Positions 55,528 to 64,000 of a stretch of DNA of 64,000 nucleotides are shown here, one piece after another; within the stretch, counting starts at the first letter, position 1, and each line of letters begins with the position of its first letter. A program made the position numbers and the translations under genes. The notes beneath the pieces were generated by a model that saw only the letters and a list, made by a program, of their open reading frames with translations, did no database searches and was not told the DNA's origin. This DNA comes from Lachnospiraceae bacterium (GTDB taxonomy: Bacteria; Bacillota; Clostridia; Lachnospirales; Lachnospiraceae): positions 161,132 through 225,131 of the forward strand of contig JAILRO010000012.1 of the NCBI GenBank assembly GCA_024698145.1, given 5' to 3'.

Positions 55528-55755
55528 ATGAAAGAATTAGTAGAAGTGATTGCAAAATCCCTAGTTGATCATCCTGAAGAAGTCAACGTCGTCGAGACTA
55601 CGAAAGACGATGCTATCTATGTTGAGTTAAAGGTTGCCCAGGAAGATATGGGTAAGGTTATCGGTAAGCAGGGAAGAATTGCCAAGTCAATTCGTACAGT
55701 TGTTAAAGCTGCTGCTTCTAAGGGTGATAAGAAGGTAATTGTGGATATCAAGTAG
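55528..55755 (+). CDS. khpA: KH-domain RNA-binding protein KhpA
   Basis: A 75-residue single KH domain with the GxxG loop in VIGKQGRIAKSIRTVVKAAAS. KhpA pairs with KhpB (Jag) and affects cell division and elongation in Gram-positive bacteria. Conserved between rpsP and rimM, though here about 400 nt separate it from rimM. Confidence 0.95.
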   Translation: MKELVEVIAKSLVDHPEEVNVVETTKDDAIYVELKVAQEDMGKVIGKQGRIAKSIRTVVKAAASKGDKKVIVDIK

Positions 55756-55770
55756 TATCCTTGAACGGAC

Positions 55771-55978
55771 GCCTCGTTGATATGCATCTATTCTTCAAGT
55801 AGGACGCGCTCTCGCTCCGTATAAAGCGTAACGGTACTAAACTCACACTTCGTGTTCGTTACCAAGTAGGTGCACGAACACTACGACTCACGTCGTTCGT
55901 CAAGTGTTGTTGGAAGTACCGACGGTTTATAAGGGTCCTTTTGAAGAACAAGATGCATATTTACGAGGCTGTTTTTTT
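55771..55978 (+). other. 208-nt giant imperfect hairpin ending in a T run
   Basis: The ends pair in four blocks: GCCTCGT/ACGAGGC, ATATGCATCT/AGATGCATAT, TTCTTCAA/TTGAAGAA and AGGAC/GTCCT. Further in, TATAAA, CGT and CGGTACT (55820-55838) pair with 55915-55931. A third nest pairs AACAC...CGAC with GTCG...GTGTT. TGTTTTTTT follows. It may be a terminator that has grown, a structured RNA or a palindromic mobile element; no protein is encoded. Confidence 0.6.
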
Positions 55979-56003
55979 GAATGTAACACTTGATAGCCAC
56001 TTT

Positions 56004-56118
56004 TAAGACGTGGGTGAGAGTGTGTAGAAAGTAATCCACTCATAAGGCGTGGATGAGAGTGTAAAATATAATTAAATCATAAGACGCGGGTAAGAATGTG
56101 TAAAAAGTAATCAAATAG
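56004..56118 (+). repeat. Three direct repeats of 37-39 bp before rimM
   Basis: Three diverged copies of a unit starting TAAGRCGYGGRTRAGARTGT lie head to tail at 56004-56042, 56043-56079 and 56080-56118. They fill the remainder of the 400-nt gap between khpA and rimM. No promoter is obvious in them. Confidence 0.7.
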
Positions 56119-56155
56119 TTTGTGATTTGGAATGGAAGAGAGATAGGAATAAGAT

Positions 56156-56665
56156 ATGGAAGATAGATTTCAGGTAGGGATAATAACTTCGCCACACGGT
56201 GTTAAGGGTGAGGTTAAGGTATATCCTACAACGAGTGATAATAACAGATTTAAGAAATTAAAGGATTGTTATATTGAGTTAAAGGGACAGCTTGTGCCGG
56301 CAAAGGCAACAGGTTGTAAGTTTTTTAAGAATATGGTAATCCTCAAGTTTGAGGGTTTTGATAATATGAACGACGTGGAGAAGCTTCGTCAGTGCAAGAT
56401 ATTTGTTGATAGAGAAAATGCCGTTAAGCTTGAAAAGGATGAGTACTTTGTTGCTGATCTTTTGGATATGACGGTTGTTGATGAGGACGGTAACAATATC
56501 GGCAAGATTACAGATGTAATGGAAACCGGTGCCAATGATGTTTATGTTATAGGCATGAATGACGGGCAGGAGAAACTCATTCCGGCCATCAAGGACTGTA
56601 TACTTGATGTTAATATGGAAACCGGAATTATGAAGGTTCATTTACTCAAAGAAATGGATGATTAA
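56156..56665 (+). CDS. rimM: 16S rRNA processing protein RimM
   Basis: A 169-residue 30S assembly factor that binds S19. [22 protein letters not shown] opens the RimM domain; the PRC-barrel begins [17 protein letters not shown]. It precedes trmD by 17 nt. Confidence 0.95.
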   Translation: MEDRFQVGIITSPHGVKGEVKVYPTTSDNNRFKKLKDCYIELKGQLVPAKATGCKFFKNMVILKFEGFDNMNDVEKLRQCKIFVDRENAVKLEKDEYFVADLLDMTVVDEDGNNIGKITDVMETGANDVYVIGMNDGQEKLIPAIKDCILDVNMETGIMKVHLLKEMDD

Positions 56666-56682
56666 CGGATTGGAGTAGCAAT

Positions 56683-57393
56683 ATGCATTTTCATATATTG
56701 ACATTATTCCCTGAAATGATGATGCAGGGACTTTCAACCTCGATAACGGGACGCGCTATGGACAAAGGTCTTATTGATATTGAGGCGACCAATATAAGAG
56801 ACTTCACAAAAGAAAAACACGGTCATGTGGATGATTATCCTTATGGTGGCGGTGCAGGAATGGTTATGCAGGCAGAGCCTATATACCTTGCACATCAGCA
56901 TGTTATGGAAGGTATAGAGGCACGTGGTAGCAAGCCTCGTGTAATATATATGACACCGCAGGGACGCGTATTTAATCAGGAGATTGCCGAGGAACTTGCA
57001 AAGGAAGAGGATTTGATTTTCCTTTGTGGTCACTATGAGGGTATTGATGAGCGTGTACTGGACATGATTGTTACCGATAATATTTCAATCGGAGATTATG
57101 TGCTTACAGGTGGGGAACTTCCGGCGATGGTTGTAATTGATGCGGTTTCGCGTCTTGTACCGGGTGTGCTTAACAATGATGTCAGTGCGGAGTTTGAATC
57201 ATTTAACGATAATTTGCTTGAATATCCGCAATACACAAGACCTGAGGAGTTCATGGGACGCAAGGTTCCGGAGGTTTTGCTTTCGGGTCATCACAAGAAT
57301 ATCGAAGCGTGGAGACTTGAAAAGTCGATTGAAAGAACGAAGGAACGAAGACCTGATTTGTATGAAAAGTATTGTAAAGACCATAATAAATAA
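56683..57393 (+). CDS. trmD: tRNA (guanine-37-N1)-methyltransferase TrmD
   Basis: A 236-residue SPOUT knotted methyltransferase. [23 protein letters not shown] and [14 protein letters not shown] are the SAM and knot motifs; the catalytic Asp lies in the C-terminal linker region. Its usual partner rplS is displaced by one gene here. Confidence 0.96.
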   Translation: MHFHILTLFPEMMMQGLSTSITGRAMDKGLIDIEATNIRDFTKEKHGHVDDYPYGGGAGMVMQAEPIYLAHQHVMEGIEARGSKPRVIYMTPQGRVFNQEIAEELAKEEDLIFLCGHYEGIDERVLDMIVTDNISIGDYVLTGGELPAMVVIDAVSRLVPGVLNNDVSAEFESFNDNLLEYPQYTRPEEFMGRKVPEVLLSGHHKNIEAWRLEKSIERTKERRPDLYEKYCKDHNK

Positions 57394-57417
57394 CTTACAT
57401 AACAGGGGAGAAAAGCT

Positions 57418-58563
57418 ATGGAGATTGGTGAGTACAGATATAAGAAAACAGAGCTGTTAAAGCTTTCTGAAGAGATATATCAATACAAGGGAAGAAAACA
57501 GCAGTTAGAATTTGAACTTTCAAGCGAGCAATTCCATAGAAAGTATATTCCAAAACGTAAAGAGATATTAAGACATAGGATGATGCTTAACAGACCGATA
57601 CTTATTGTTGCGGGATTCGTATTTATAATGTGTCTTGTTGCAATTATTGATTATGTTTTGACAAGACCGTCTTATAGTGAACTTTCAGAGTTGTCCGTTT
57701 ATGAGGCTCAAAAGTTAGGAGCGGATGGTGTTGTTTTACTTGGAGCAACATTGCTTGCAGCATTTATGATAAGAGTTTTGTATGCTCTGTTTAAAGAGCA
57801 AAACTCAATGAAGATAAAACTAAAAAAAAGTTCTGATTCCGATAAAGCCATCCGTTATGCCAAGGAAAAAGATGTTGATACTCTTCAAGCTGACGATATA
57901 AAAAATAAACAAAGAATCGAAGAACTTGTTGCAGAGATAGAAGAACTTGATAAGAAGATAGAAGAGCTTGAAAATGTAAGATATGAGCTTATTAAAGAAG
58001 CTAAGAAGAAGAACACTTATGACGAGACATGGGAGTTGACCGCAAACAAAGAAAAACCTACGAATGCGGCAGGACTTAATTTAAAAGAAAACTTTGATGA
58101 TGTATTTGATATTAGGGAGTTGTTTGCTTACTACACGACTGCAGAGAATTATGTCATTAAAAATCTTGATGATTTGAAGCTTCGTCTTACCCAAACAAAC
58201 AAAAGCATTACCAAGGTAAATGATGACTTTGAGCGTTCAAAAATGGTTGTGTTTGCTTATATTATATTTATCATTGTTGCCGGTTTTTTGCAGATTTTTT
58301 TGAAAGATCCTGTATTAACAATATATGCAGTTGTTCGTTTTATAGTTGCCTTTGCGGGACTTATATTTGTTGACAGATACATTAAAAATCCGATTCTTTT
58401 CTATCTTGTAGAGAACGAGAGCTCCTTCGTTGATGAGTATGTTTTTGTTAACGATATTGTTCCTTATAAGATTCAAAGACAGAATTTAATAGAACTAATT
58501 GATGACAGTGAAAAGGAACTTAATGATATCAGGAAAAAGAAGAGAGAATTAGATAACAACTAA
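57418..58563 (+). CDS. Four-helix membrane protein with coiled coil, unknown function
   Basis: A 381-residue protein I do not recognise. A charged N-terminal helix leads to two membrane helices (about 61-81 and 103-124). A coiled-coil segment follows (NKQRIEELVAEIEELDKKIEEL, about 160-195), then two more helices (about 277-298 and 302-322), and a second charged helical C-terminus. The N- and C-terminal halves have a similar layout. It is inserted between trmD and rplS, an unusual place. Confidence 0.75.
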   Translation: MEIGEYRYKKTELLKLSEEIYQYKGRKQQLEFELSSEQFHRKYIPKRKEILRHRMMLNRPILIVAGFVFIMCLVAIIDYVLTRPSYSELSELSVYEAQKLGADGVVLLGATLLAAFMIRVLYALFKEQNSMKIKLKKSSDSDKAIRYAKEKDVDTLQADDIKNKQRIEELVAEIEELDKKIEELENVRYELIKEAKKKNTYDETWELTANKEKPTNAAGLNLKENFDDVFDIRELFAYYTTAENYVIKNLDDLKLRLTQTNKSITKVNDDFERSKMVVFAYIIFIIVAGFLQIFLKDPVLTIYAVVRFIVAFAGLIFVDRYIKNPILFYLVENESSFVDEYVFVNDIVPYKIQRQNLIELIDDSEKELNDIRKKKRELDNN

Positions 58564-58588
58564 ATATCATAAAAAAATTGAAAAAAAC

Positions 58589-58617
58589 TTGCAAATAGTT
58601 TGGTTTCGTGTTATATT
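58589..58617 (+). promoter_or_regulatory. Promoter of rplS
   Basis: TTGCAA at 58589-58594, a 17-nt spacer and TATATT at 58612-58617, with TGT before the -10. Confidence 0.6.
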
Positions 58618-58619
58618 GT

Positions 58620-58733
58620 TTAAGTTGCAATCTCATTAGAAGAGATTACATAGATTTTGATGGTCCTCTGCAAGTTTTCACAGAATGTAAAATTATCCTT
58701 GTAAGAACGTCTTATATATTAAGGAGGTTCGTT
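58620..58733 (+). ncRNA. rplS 5' leader, candidate L19 autoregulatory leader
   Basis: About 110 nt of untranslated leader follow the promoter. It contains a stem AATCTC/GAGATT near 58629-58647 and further short complementary stretches. Firmicutes rplS mRNAs often carry an L19 leader bound by the protein; the position fits, but I cannot confirm the consensus by eye. Confidence 0.4.
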
Positions 58734-59081
58734 ATGAACGACATTATTAAGAACATTGAAGCTGCTCAGTTAAAGAGTGAGATCACAGACTTCAAGGTAG
58801 GAGATACTGTTAAAGTATCAGCTAAGGTAAAAGAGGGAAACCGTGAGAGAATTCAGGTTTTCGAAGGTACCGTTATTAAGCGTCAGGGCGGAAGCAACCG
58901 TGAGACATTTACAGTTCGTAAGAATTCTAACGGCGTAGGTGTTGAGAAGACATGGCCTTTACACTCACCTATCGTTGAGAAGATTGAGGTTGTTAGACGC
59001 GGTAAAGTTAGACGTGCTAAGTTATATTACTTACGTGATCGTGTAGGTAAGGCAGCAAAGGTTAAAGAGTTAGTAAAATAA
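58734..59081 (+). CDS. rplS: 50S ribosomal protein L19
   Basis: A 115-residue protein at the subunit interface: [52 protein letters not shown] and [26 protein letters not shown] places the start at 58734; the frame is open much further upstream through the leader but is not coding there. It has its own promoter and terminator. Confidence 0.97.
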   Translation: MNDIIKNIEAAQLKSEITDFKVGDTVKVSAKVKEGNRERIQVFEGTVIKRQGGSNRETFTVRKNSNGVGVEKTWPLHSPIVEKIEVVRRGKVRRAKLYYLRDRVGKAAKVKELVK

Positions 59082-59093
59082 TCTTTAATAATC

Positions 59094-59125
59094 AAAGGCT
59101 GGAGTATGCGTTACTCTGGCCTTTT
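59094..59125 (+). terminator. Terminator after rplS
   Basis: AAAGGCTGGAGTA (59094-59106) pairs with TACTCTGGCCTTT (59112-59124), two G-T wobbles, loop TGCGT, adjoining T residues. Confidence 0.75.
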
Positions 59126-59156
59126 GTACTTTCATTTGATTGTGTGAGGTTTTGGA

Positions 59157-59744
59157 ATGAGAAGGCGTCGTAGAAGATATAGAAGCAGTTATGAAAAAGA
59201 ACCTTTTGACTTGAAGATTTTTCTTCAGGAACTTGGTCAGTGGGCAATTATAACATTAGTCGTTATTATTATGGCTTACAGTATAGTTACTTTTGGTATG
59301 CAGTCCGTGAAAATGATAGGACAAAGCATGAGCCCTGCTCTTAATAACAACGATACACTTCTGCTTAACAAAGGAGCATATTCATTCCGTGACCCGAAAA
59401 GATATGATATAATTGCATTTAAGTTAAAGGAAGATGCTGACGGATATTTCAACATAAAAAGAATTGTCGGACTTCCGGGAGAAACAATCCAGATTAAAAG
59501 CGGTAGCATTTATATAAATGGTGAGGCATTAAGAGATCTACCTTTTGACAGTCTTATAATGACTGAAGGTCTTGCCCTTGAACCGATTACATTGAAAGAA
59601 AATGAATATTTTGTTCTCGGCGATAATTGTAATAACAGCGAGGACTCGAGATATATTAACATTGGAAATATTTCCGCAAAGGAAATTAAAGGAAAAGTTG
59701 TTTTCCGTATTATGCCACGAACCGATATCGGCAGAGTGAAATAG
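59157..59744 (+). CDS. lepB: Signal peptidase I (first copy)
   Basis: A 195-residue membrane protease removing Sec signal peptides. An Arg-rich cytoplasmic N-terminus precedes one membrane helix (WAIITLVVIIMAYSIVTFG). The catalytic dyad is Ser57 (GQSMSP) and Lys101 (NIKRIVGLPGE); box E is GDNCNNSEDSR. It is 11 nt before rbgA. Confidence 0.94.
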   Translation: MRRRRRRYRSSYEKEPFDLKIFLQELGQWAIITLVVIIMAYSIVTFGMQSVKMIGQSMSPALNNNDTLLLNKGAYSFRDPKRYDIIAFKLKEDADGYFNIKRIVGLPGETIQIKSGSIYINGEALRDLPFDSLIMTEGLALEPITLKENEYFVLGDNCNNSEDSRYINIGNISAKEIKGKVVFRIMPRTDIGRVK

Positions 59745-59755
59745 GAGGTTTTTTG

Positions 59756-60604
59756 ATGAATATACAATGGTATCCGGGTCATATGACCAAAGCCAAACGT
59801 ATGATGGAAGAGAATATCAAACTTATTGATATTGTAATTGAGCTTCTCGATGCAAGAACACCTATGGCATCAAGAAATCCCGATATAGATACTTTGGCTA
59901 ATAACAAGTTCCGTTTGGTACTTCTTAATAAATGTGACCTTGCAGATGACAATGCCACTGCCCAATGGAGAGATTACTTCAAGAATAAGGATATTCGTGT
60001 GGTTACAGTCAATGCAAGAAGTGGCCGGGGCATGAAGAATATAACCGAGATTGTTCAGGAAGTTTGTAAAGAGAAGATTGAACGCGACAGAAAGCGTGGT
60101 ATCAAGAACAGACCGATACGTGCGATGATTGTTGGTATTCCTAACGTGGGTAAGTCAACATTTATTAATTCCTATGCAAAGAAGGCATGCACTAAAGTTG
60201 GTAACAAACCGGGAGTGACAAAAGGCAAACAATGGATTAGAATTAATAAGAACGTTGAACTTCTTGACACTCCGGGAATATTGTGGCCGAAGTTCGAGGA
60301 CGAGACTGTCGGTAAGCACCTTGCATTTATCGGCTCTATTAATGATGATATTTTGCAAAAGACAGAGCTTGCGTGCGAGCTTATAGATTTTCTCACTGAT
60401 AGTTATAAGGGGATATTAAGTGAGAGATATGGTGTTAATGAAGATAACAGTTCGGGAGCGATTCTTGAGGAGATTGCGAAGAACAGAGGTTGTCTTTCAA
60501 AGGGGAGTGAGCTGGACTATGAAAAAGCTTCGTCAATATTACTTGATGAATACAGAGCGGGAACACTCGGAAGAATTACTATCGAGTTACCACCTGTAGA
60601 GTAG
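59756..60604 (+). CDS. rbgA: 50S assembly GTPase RbgA
   Basis: A 282-residue circularly permuted GTPase for late 50S assembly. IQWYPGHMTKAKRMM opens the protein; the motifs run LNKCDLAD (G4), GIPNVGKSTFIN (G1) and LDTPGILWP (G3). The GGAGG site favours ATG 59756 over the TTG before it. It is flanked on both sides by signal peptidase genes. Confidence 0.95.
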   Translation: MNIQWYPGHMTKAKRMMEENIKLIDIVIELLDARTPMASRNPDIDTLANNKFRLVLLNKCDLADDNATAQWRDYFKNKDIRVVTVNARSGRGMKNITEIVQEVCKEKIERDRKRGIKNRPIRAMIVGIPNVGKSTFINSYAKKACTKVGNKPGVTKGKQWIRINKNVELLDTPGILWPKFEDETVGKHLAFIGSINDDILQKTELACELIDFLTDSYKGILSERYGVNEDNSSGAILEEIAKNRGCLSKGSELDYEKASSILLDEYRAGTLGRITIELPPVE

Positions 60605-60620
60605 CTTTAAGGAGGTTTTT

Positions 60621-61205
60621 ATGAGTAAGAAAAATGTAGCAGAACATGAGGAAGTTAATATTGTCAAAGAGATAATCGGGTTTGTCGTATATGTCGCTTT
60701 TGTGATATTTGCGGTATGGGTTATTATTACTTTTGTAGGACAGAGAACAGTCGTTGACGGAGATTCTATGCGTAACACATTACAGAATGGTGATAATCTC
60801 TGGGTTAATAAGATAGGTTATCGTTTGCATGATATTGAGAGATTTGATATTGTTGTTTTCCCTGTTGAGAATGGTGATTATTACATCAAGCGTGTAATAG
60901 GACTTCCGGGCGAGACGGTTCGAATTGATGATGATGGTAACATTTATATCAATGACGAGATATTAGAAGAGAATTACGGTCGAGAGACGATTGATATAGA
61001 CAGCATCGGAAGAGCCGGCGAGAATGTTAAACTTGGCGATGATGAGTATTTTGTTATGGGTGATAACCGTAACGAGAGTCTCGATTCGCGTTATGAGGAA
61101 GTCGGCAATATAGAAAAGAGCAGAATAGAGGGTAAGGCGGTATTCCGCTTGTGGCCGCTTTCTAAGTTTGGAACAATCAAGAACGGTAATGATACAGAGG
61201 ACTAG
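60621..61205 (+). CDS. lepB: Signal peptidase I (second copy)
   Basis: A 194-residue paralogue of the copy at 59157. One N-terminal membrane helix (IIGFVVYVAFVIFAVWVIITF) is followed by Ser49 (DGDSMRNTL) and Lys90 (YIKRVIGLPGE), with GDNRNESLDSR as box E. The sequence differs widely from the first copy, so the pair is an old duplication or of separate origin, and substrate preference may differ. Confidence 0.94.
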   Translation: MSKKNVAEHEEVNIVKEIIGFVVYVAFVIFAVWVIITFVGQRTVVDGDSMRNTLQNGDNLWVNKIGYRLHDIERFDIVVFPVENGDYYIKRVIGLPGETVRIDDDGNIYINDEILEENYGRETIDIDSIGRAGENVKLGDDEYFVMGDNRNESLDSRYEEVGNIEKSRIEGKAVFRLWPLSKFGTIKNGNDTED

Positions 61206-61213
61206 GAGAAATT

Positions 61214-61966
61214 ATGGGTATTGGCGAGATTAAGGAAATACTTAATAATTGCAGTATAGATGAGCTTAAGGTTAAAGTAACCGAGTTTGAAAATGACGAG
61301 CGTGCGGGAGTTGTTAAGCTTGTTGAGTCTGCCAGAAAGAAGATTGCGGCATTCGAAAAAGAGGTAGAACGCACATATCGCATGAAAGAGTATGAAAGAA
61401 AATACGAAAACTGCCGATATATATGTGGAATAGACGAAGTGGGTCGTGGTCCGCTCGCCGGTCCTGTTGTTGCTGCAGCAGTTGTTCTTCCTAAGGACGT
61501 CGACATTTATTATCTTAATGACTCTAAGCAGCTTTCCGAGAAGAAGCGTGAGGCTTTGTATGATGAGATAATGGAAAAGGCTGTTGCGGTCGGAATCGGT
61601 TTTGCTGATGAGAAATTGATTGATGAGATTAATATATTACAGGCAGATTATGAGGCTATGAGAATTGCGCTTTCTAAACTTTCTGTTAAGCCTGACATAT
61701 TGTTAAATGATGCCGTTACGATACCTGGTGTTGATATCAAACAGGAATCAATTATCAAGGGTGACGCAAAGAGTGTGTCTATTGCGGCGGCAAGCATTGT
61801 TGCAAAGGTTACAAGAGACAGATTTATGGTTGAGATGGACAAGGAATATCCGGGTTACGGGTTTGCCAGCAACAAGGGTTACGGAAGTGCTGCGCATATT
61901 GAGGCGATTAAGACCATTGGACCTTGTAAGATTCATAGAAGATCATTTATAGGTAATTTTATATAG
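61214..61966 (+). CDS. rnhB: Ribonuclease HII
   Basis: A 250-residue nuclease cleaving RNA in RNA-DNA hybrids. Active-site acids are Asp74 and Glu75 in GIDEVGRGPLAGP, with LNDSKQLSEKKRE and a later acidic site. The first 70 residues form a charged helical extension, as in B. subtilis RnhB. Confidence 0.95.
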   Translation: MGIGEIKEILNNCSIDELKVKVTEFENDERAGVVKLVESARKKIAAFEKEVERTYRMKEYERKYENCRYICGIDEVGRGPLAGPVVAAAVVLPKDVDIYYLNDSKQLSEKKREALYDEIMEKAVAVGIGFADEKLIDEINILQADYEAMRIALSKLSVKPDILLNDAVTIPGVDIKQESIIKGDAKSVSIAAASIVAKVTRDRFMVEMDKEYPGYGFASNKGYGSAAHIEAIKTIGPCKIHRRSFIGNFI

Positions 61967-61989
61967 CATTTTAAGAAGGGGGAGTTTGC

Positions 61990-63861
61990 ATGCAGATTGG
62001 CAATCAGGTAATAAGAAGCTACGATACCAATATACGAGAGAATGTAAGAGCAGAGCAGACTACTTCTACGGAGAATGCCGGTAAGGTTTCGTCGGATGTA
62101 CAGAGTCTTTCGGAAGGCTCTGTTTTTCGTGGCGAAATAGTTGATGTTTCAGGCGAAAAGGTTACGATTTCTACTGAAAACAAAGGTGAAATAATAGCGA
62201 GATTACAGGCTGATATTGAGCTTGGCGTCGGAGATGAGATGTTGTTTTCCGTTAAGGAGAATAATCCGGCACAGGTTCTTATCAAGCCTTTATTTGATTC
62301 TATACAAACTGCCCAGTCCAAGGTTCTTGAACGTGCGCTTGATGCGGCTAATCTTTCACCGACAGAGAAGAATTTCTCTGCTGCAAAAGAACTTATGGAA
62401 GCAGGTATGCCTCTTGATAAGGGGAATATGGTCAAACTTTTATCGCAGAGCATGAAATTTGAAGGAACTTCCATGCATACTCTTACGGCACTTAATAAGA
62501 TGAATATTCCTGTGACGGCGGAGAATATCGCACAATTTGAAAGATATGAAAGCTTCTCGCATCAACTGTCGGGAGATATAGAGCAGGCGGCTGATTCAAT
62601 GGCGGATTTTGTTAAGTCAATGCCGTCGGATATGGAGGGCAACGAACTTTTAAATGTTGCCAAAGAACTTACTAATATCATTAGCGGTGAGACAAATAAT
62701 TCGGCAGAGGTCAATCAGACAGTTGCAGCTAATGAGACTGCGTCAAATGAAGGTGCAGTGCTTGATAATGCGCAAACTAACGTAACTGTTAAGGGGCAGG
62801 AAGGTGCTTTGCAGGCAGAAGGACTTAAAGAAGGTGCAACGGTTGCTGATAATAACATAGTGAATACTTCGGAAGTTCCTAATGCAACAGCGACTGCCGG
62901 TGATACACAGAATATAAATAACAAAGGAATAGAAGTGCCGGACAAACAGACACAGATTACGGGTGCAGTTAAGGCAGCATTTAATGCATCAGAAGGGGTT
63001 GTCGATAAGACGGAGGTTACAAGAAGCCTGGTTGAGACGGTTTCAGATAATACGGGACTTGCAAAGGAAGAAGTTACAAACTTAAGTAGCATGCTCAAAA
63101 ACACAGATGTGCCTGGAGAACAGGTAAGGCAGATTTTTGAACAGTCGACGTCCTCAACGCAGTTGGTTAATAATATGCTTGAGGCGATTAAGAGTAACGA
63201 TAAGAATGGACATGCAATAAAGAGCCTTTTAAGTTCTAATGAGTTTAAGAAGCTTTTCTCTGATATGATACAGAAGGAGTTTTCATTAAATCCAAGTGAG
63301 ATGAAGGACCCTAAAGAGATTGAGAATCTCTATAACAGGATAATCAGACAGACTGAGGCGTTTGAAAACACGATAAATGCTAAAGGTGGAGATTCCGGGA
63401 ACATGCACCAGAACTCACAGAACATGCAGCAGAATATGCAGTTCATGGAACAGCTTAATAATCATATGATATATGCGCAGATGCCAATTAAGCTTAATAA
63501 TCAGAATGCTAATTCGGAACTTTATGTATATGCAGACAAGAGAAAACTTGCCGGCAAACGCGATGATATAAGCGTGATGCTTCATTTAGACATGGATCAT
63601 CTTGGTGCAACTGATGTTAAAGTTACACTTACCGGAACGAATGTTAATGCAAGATTTTATTTAAATGATAAGGAAAGTGTTGAGATAGTTGCAAGCAATA
63701 TGGGAGAGCTTGCGGATAAACTTGCCGAACGTGGTTTCACACTTACCAATGAAGTGGTAAAGAGAGAGAGTTCGGAAGCCCCTAACAAAGTTATTAATGA
63801 GTTTATTGATAGTAATGCGGAGCGCAGTATCAAACGATTCACATTTGATGCAAAGACATAA
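61990..63861 (+). CDS. FliK-like flagellar hook-length control domain protein
   Basis: A 623-residue, mostly low-complexity protein. An N-terminal beta domain (GSVFRGEIVDVSGEKVTIS, GVGDEMLFSVKENN, about 43-100) is followed by helices and long Asn/Ala/Thr/Glu-rich disordered regions. The C-terminal domain (VMLHLDMDHLGATDVKVTL, ARFYLNDKESVEIV) matches the FliK Flg_hook fold. It lies after rnhB; in related genomes a FlhB-like (EscU-type) gene often follows. Whether it acts in hook-length control here cannot be told from the window. Confidence 0.75.
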   Translation: MQIGNQVIRSYDTNIRENVRAEQTTSTENAGKVSSDVQSLSEGSVFRGEIVDVSGEKVTISTENKGEIIARLQADIELGVGDEMLFSVKENNPAQVLIKPLFDSIQTAQSKVLERALDAANLSPTEKNFSAAKELMEAGMPLDKGNMVKLLSQSMKFEGTSMHTLTALNKMNIPVTAENIAQFERYESFSHQLSGDIEQAADSMADFVKSMPSDMEGNELLNVAKELTNIISGETNNSAEVNQTVAANETASNEGAVLDNAQTNVTVKGQEGALQAEGLKEGATVADNNIVNTSEVPNATATAGDTQNINNKGIEVPDKQTQITGAVKAAFNASEGVVDKTEVTRSLVETVSDNTGLAKEEVTNLSSMLKNTDVPGEQVRQIFEQSTSSTQLVNNMLEAIKSNDKNGHAIKSLLSSNEFKKLFSDMIQKEFSLNPSEMKDPKEIENLYNRIIRQTEAFENTINAKGGDSGNMHQNSQNMQQNMQFMEQLNNHMIYAQMPIKLNNQNANSELYVYADKRKLAGKRDDISVMLHLDMDHLGATDVKVTLTGTNVNARFYLNDKESVEIVASNMGELADKLAERGFTLTNEVVKRESSEAPNKVINEFIDSNAERSIKRFTFDAKT

Positions 63862-63960
63862 ATTGCTGTTTAATGCACTTTTATCCCTAACAAACGCGTA
63901 TAGATTATCAGATGTATGAATATCCTGTATCCAGGTGAAACGCACTAAGAGGTTGTAGGT

Positions 63961-64000
63961 ATGCCGACTACACTTTCTTATAATACGCGACCGGCTATGG
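63961..64000 (+). CDS. Possible start of a gene cut by the window edge
   Basis: ATG 63961 follows an AGGTTGTAGGT sequence and reads MPTTLSYNTRPAM to the edge. Only 13 codons are visible. I cannot identify it. The 100 nt before it hold no clear gene or promoter. Confidence 0.3.
   Translation, partial: MPTTLSYNTRPAM

Noticed and set aside
56004..56118. Short CRISPR array
   Set aside because: The three repeats are diverged and abut each other with no spacers; no cas genes are present.
58608..58733. N-terminal extension of L19 by 42 residues
   Set aside because: L19 starts at MNDIIKNIE with an ideal AAGGAGG site; the upstream frame crosses the promoter -10 and leader and is not conserved.

Overview
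The window reads as chromosomal DNA of a low-to-moderate GC Gram-positive anaerobe of the class Clostridia, most likely a Lachnospiraceae-type gut or rumen bacterium. The pointers are the gene order shared with Bacillus subtilis (yicC-gmk-rpoZ ... priA-def-fmt-rsmB-rlmN-stp-prkC-rsgA-rpe-thiN; rimP-nusA-ylxR-ylxQ-infB-rbfA; ylxM-ffh-rpsP-khpA-rimM-trmD-rplS), a perfect CIRCE operator at groESL, a QueH-type queuosine enzyme, a FabV/TER-type trans-2-enoyl-CoA reductase and a FliK-like gene. The species cannot be fixed from sequence alone. Nearly everything is core genome; no prophage, IS element or CRISPR array was seen. Layout: 1-15264 holds the end of rqcH and then translation, cell-wall and signalling genes on the plus strand (yicC, gmk, rpoZ, murE, priA, def, fmt, rsmB, rlmN, PP2C phosphatase, PASTA kinase, rsgA, rpe, thiN). 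15267-21664 holds a Na/Pi symporter, PutP, two convergent RlmH-type genes with a tRNA-Arg, a membrane-anchored protein and an Lrp-type regulator. 21898-27601 carries a RluF-type pseudouridine synthase, ligA, a putative zinc module (small Cys/His membrane protein, ZnuA-like lipoprotein, Cys-Cys lipoprotein) and metA. 27729-38489 carries a secreted serpin, groESL, queH, an enoyl-CoA reductase, a TetR regulator, thyA-dfrA, a YbjQ-like protein and a rhomboid protease. 38510-44771 holds two large repeat-rich proteins of unknown function followed by an MreB homologue. 44917-53350 is the nusA-infB operon, 53460-57393 the ffh-trmD cluster, and 57418-64000 an unknown membrane protein, rplS, two signal peptidases around rbgA, rnhB and a FliK-like protein. 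The most striking observation is at 19185-20059. Two RlmH-family genes (23S rRNA pseudouridine-1915 methyltransferase) face each other and overlap by 10 nt, and their losses are complementary. The plus-strand copy keeps the SAM-binding core (IIGGSLG and the KMTFPHQ segment) but has lost the C-terminal YRA...YHK tail. The minus-strand copy keeps that tail perfectly but has lost the SAM-binding motifs. Homodimeric RlmH builds each active site from the SAM pocket of one subunit and the tail of the other, so the pair looks like an obligate heterodimer split into a SAM-binding subunit and a tail subunit. I know of no description of such an enzyme. A second candidate is the 38510-43669 pair: a TPR protein with tandem repeats, and a protein joining a roughly 230-residue charged single-helix-like segment to a CbxX/SpoVK-type AAA+ domain whose Walker A lysine and Walker B acid pair are both changed. 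Other points of note are two very long intergenic hairpins (31159-31380 and 55771-55978), two composite terminator-promoters (53365-53412 and 43693-43747), an attenuator-like hairpin in front of the Lrp gene, and a recurring TTGC-type -35 element.
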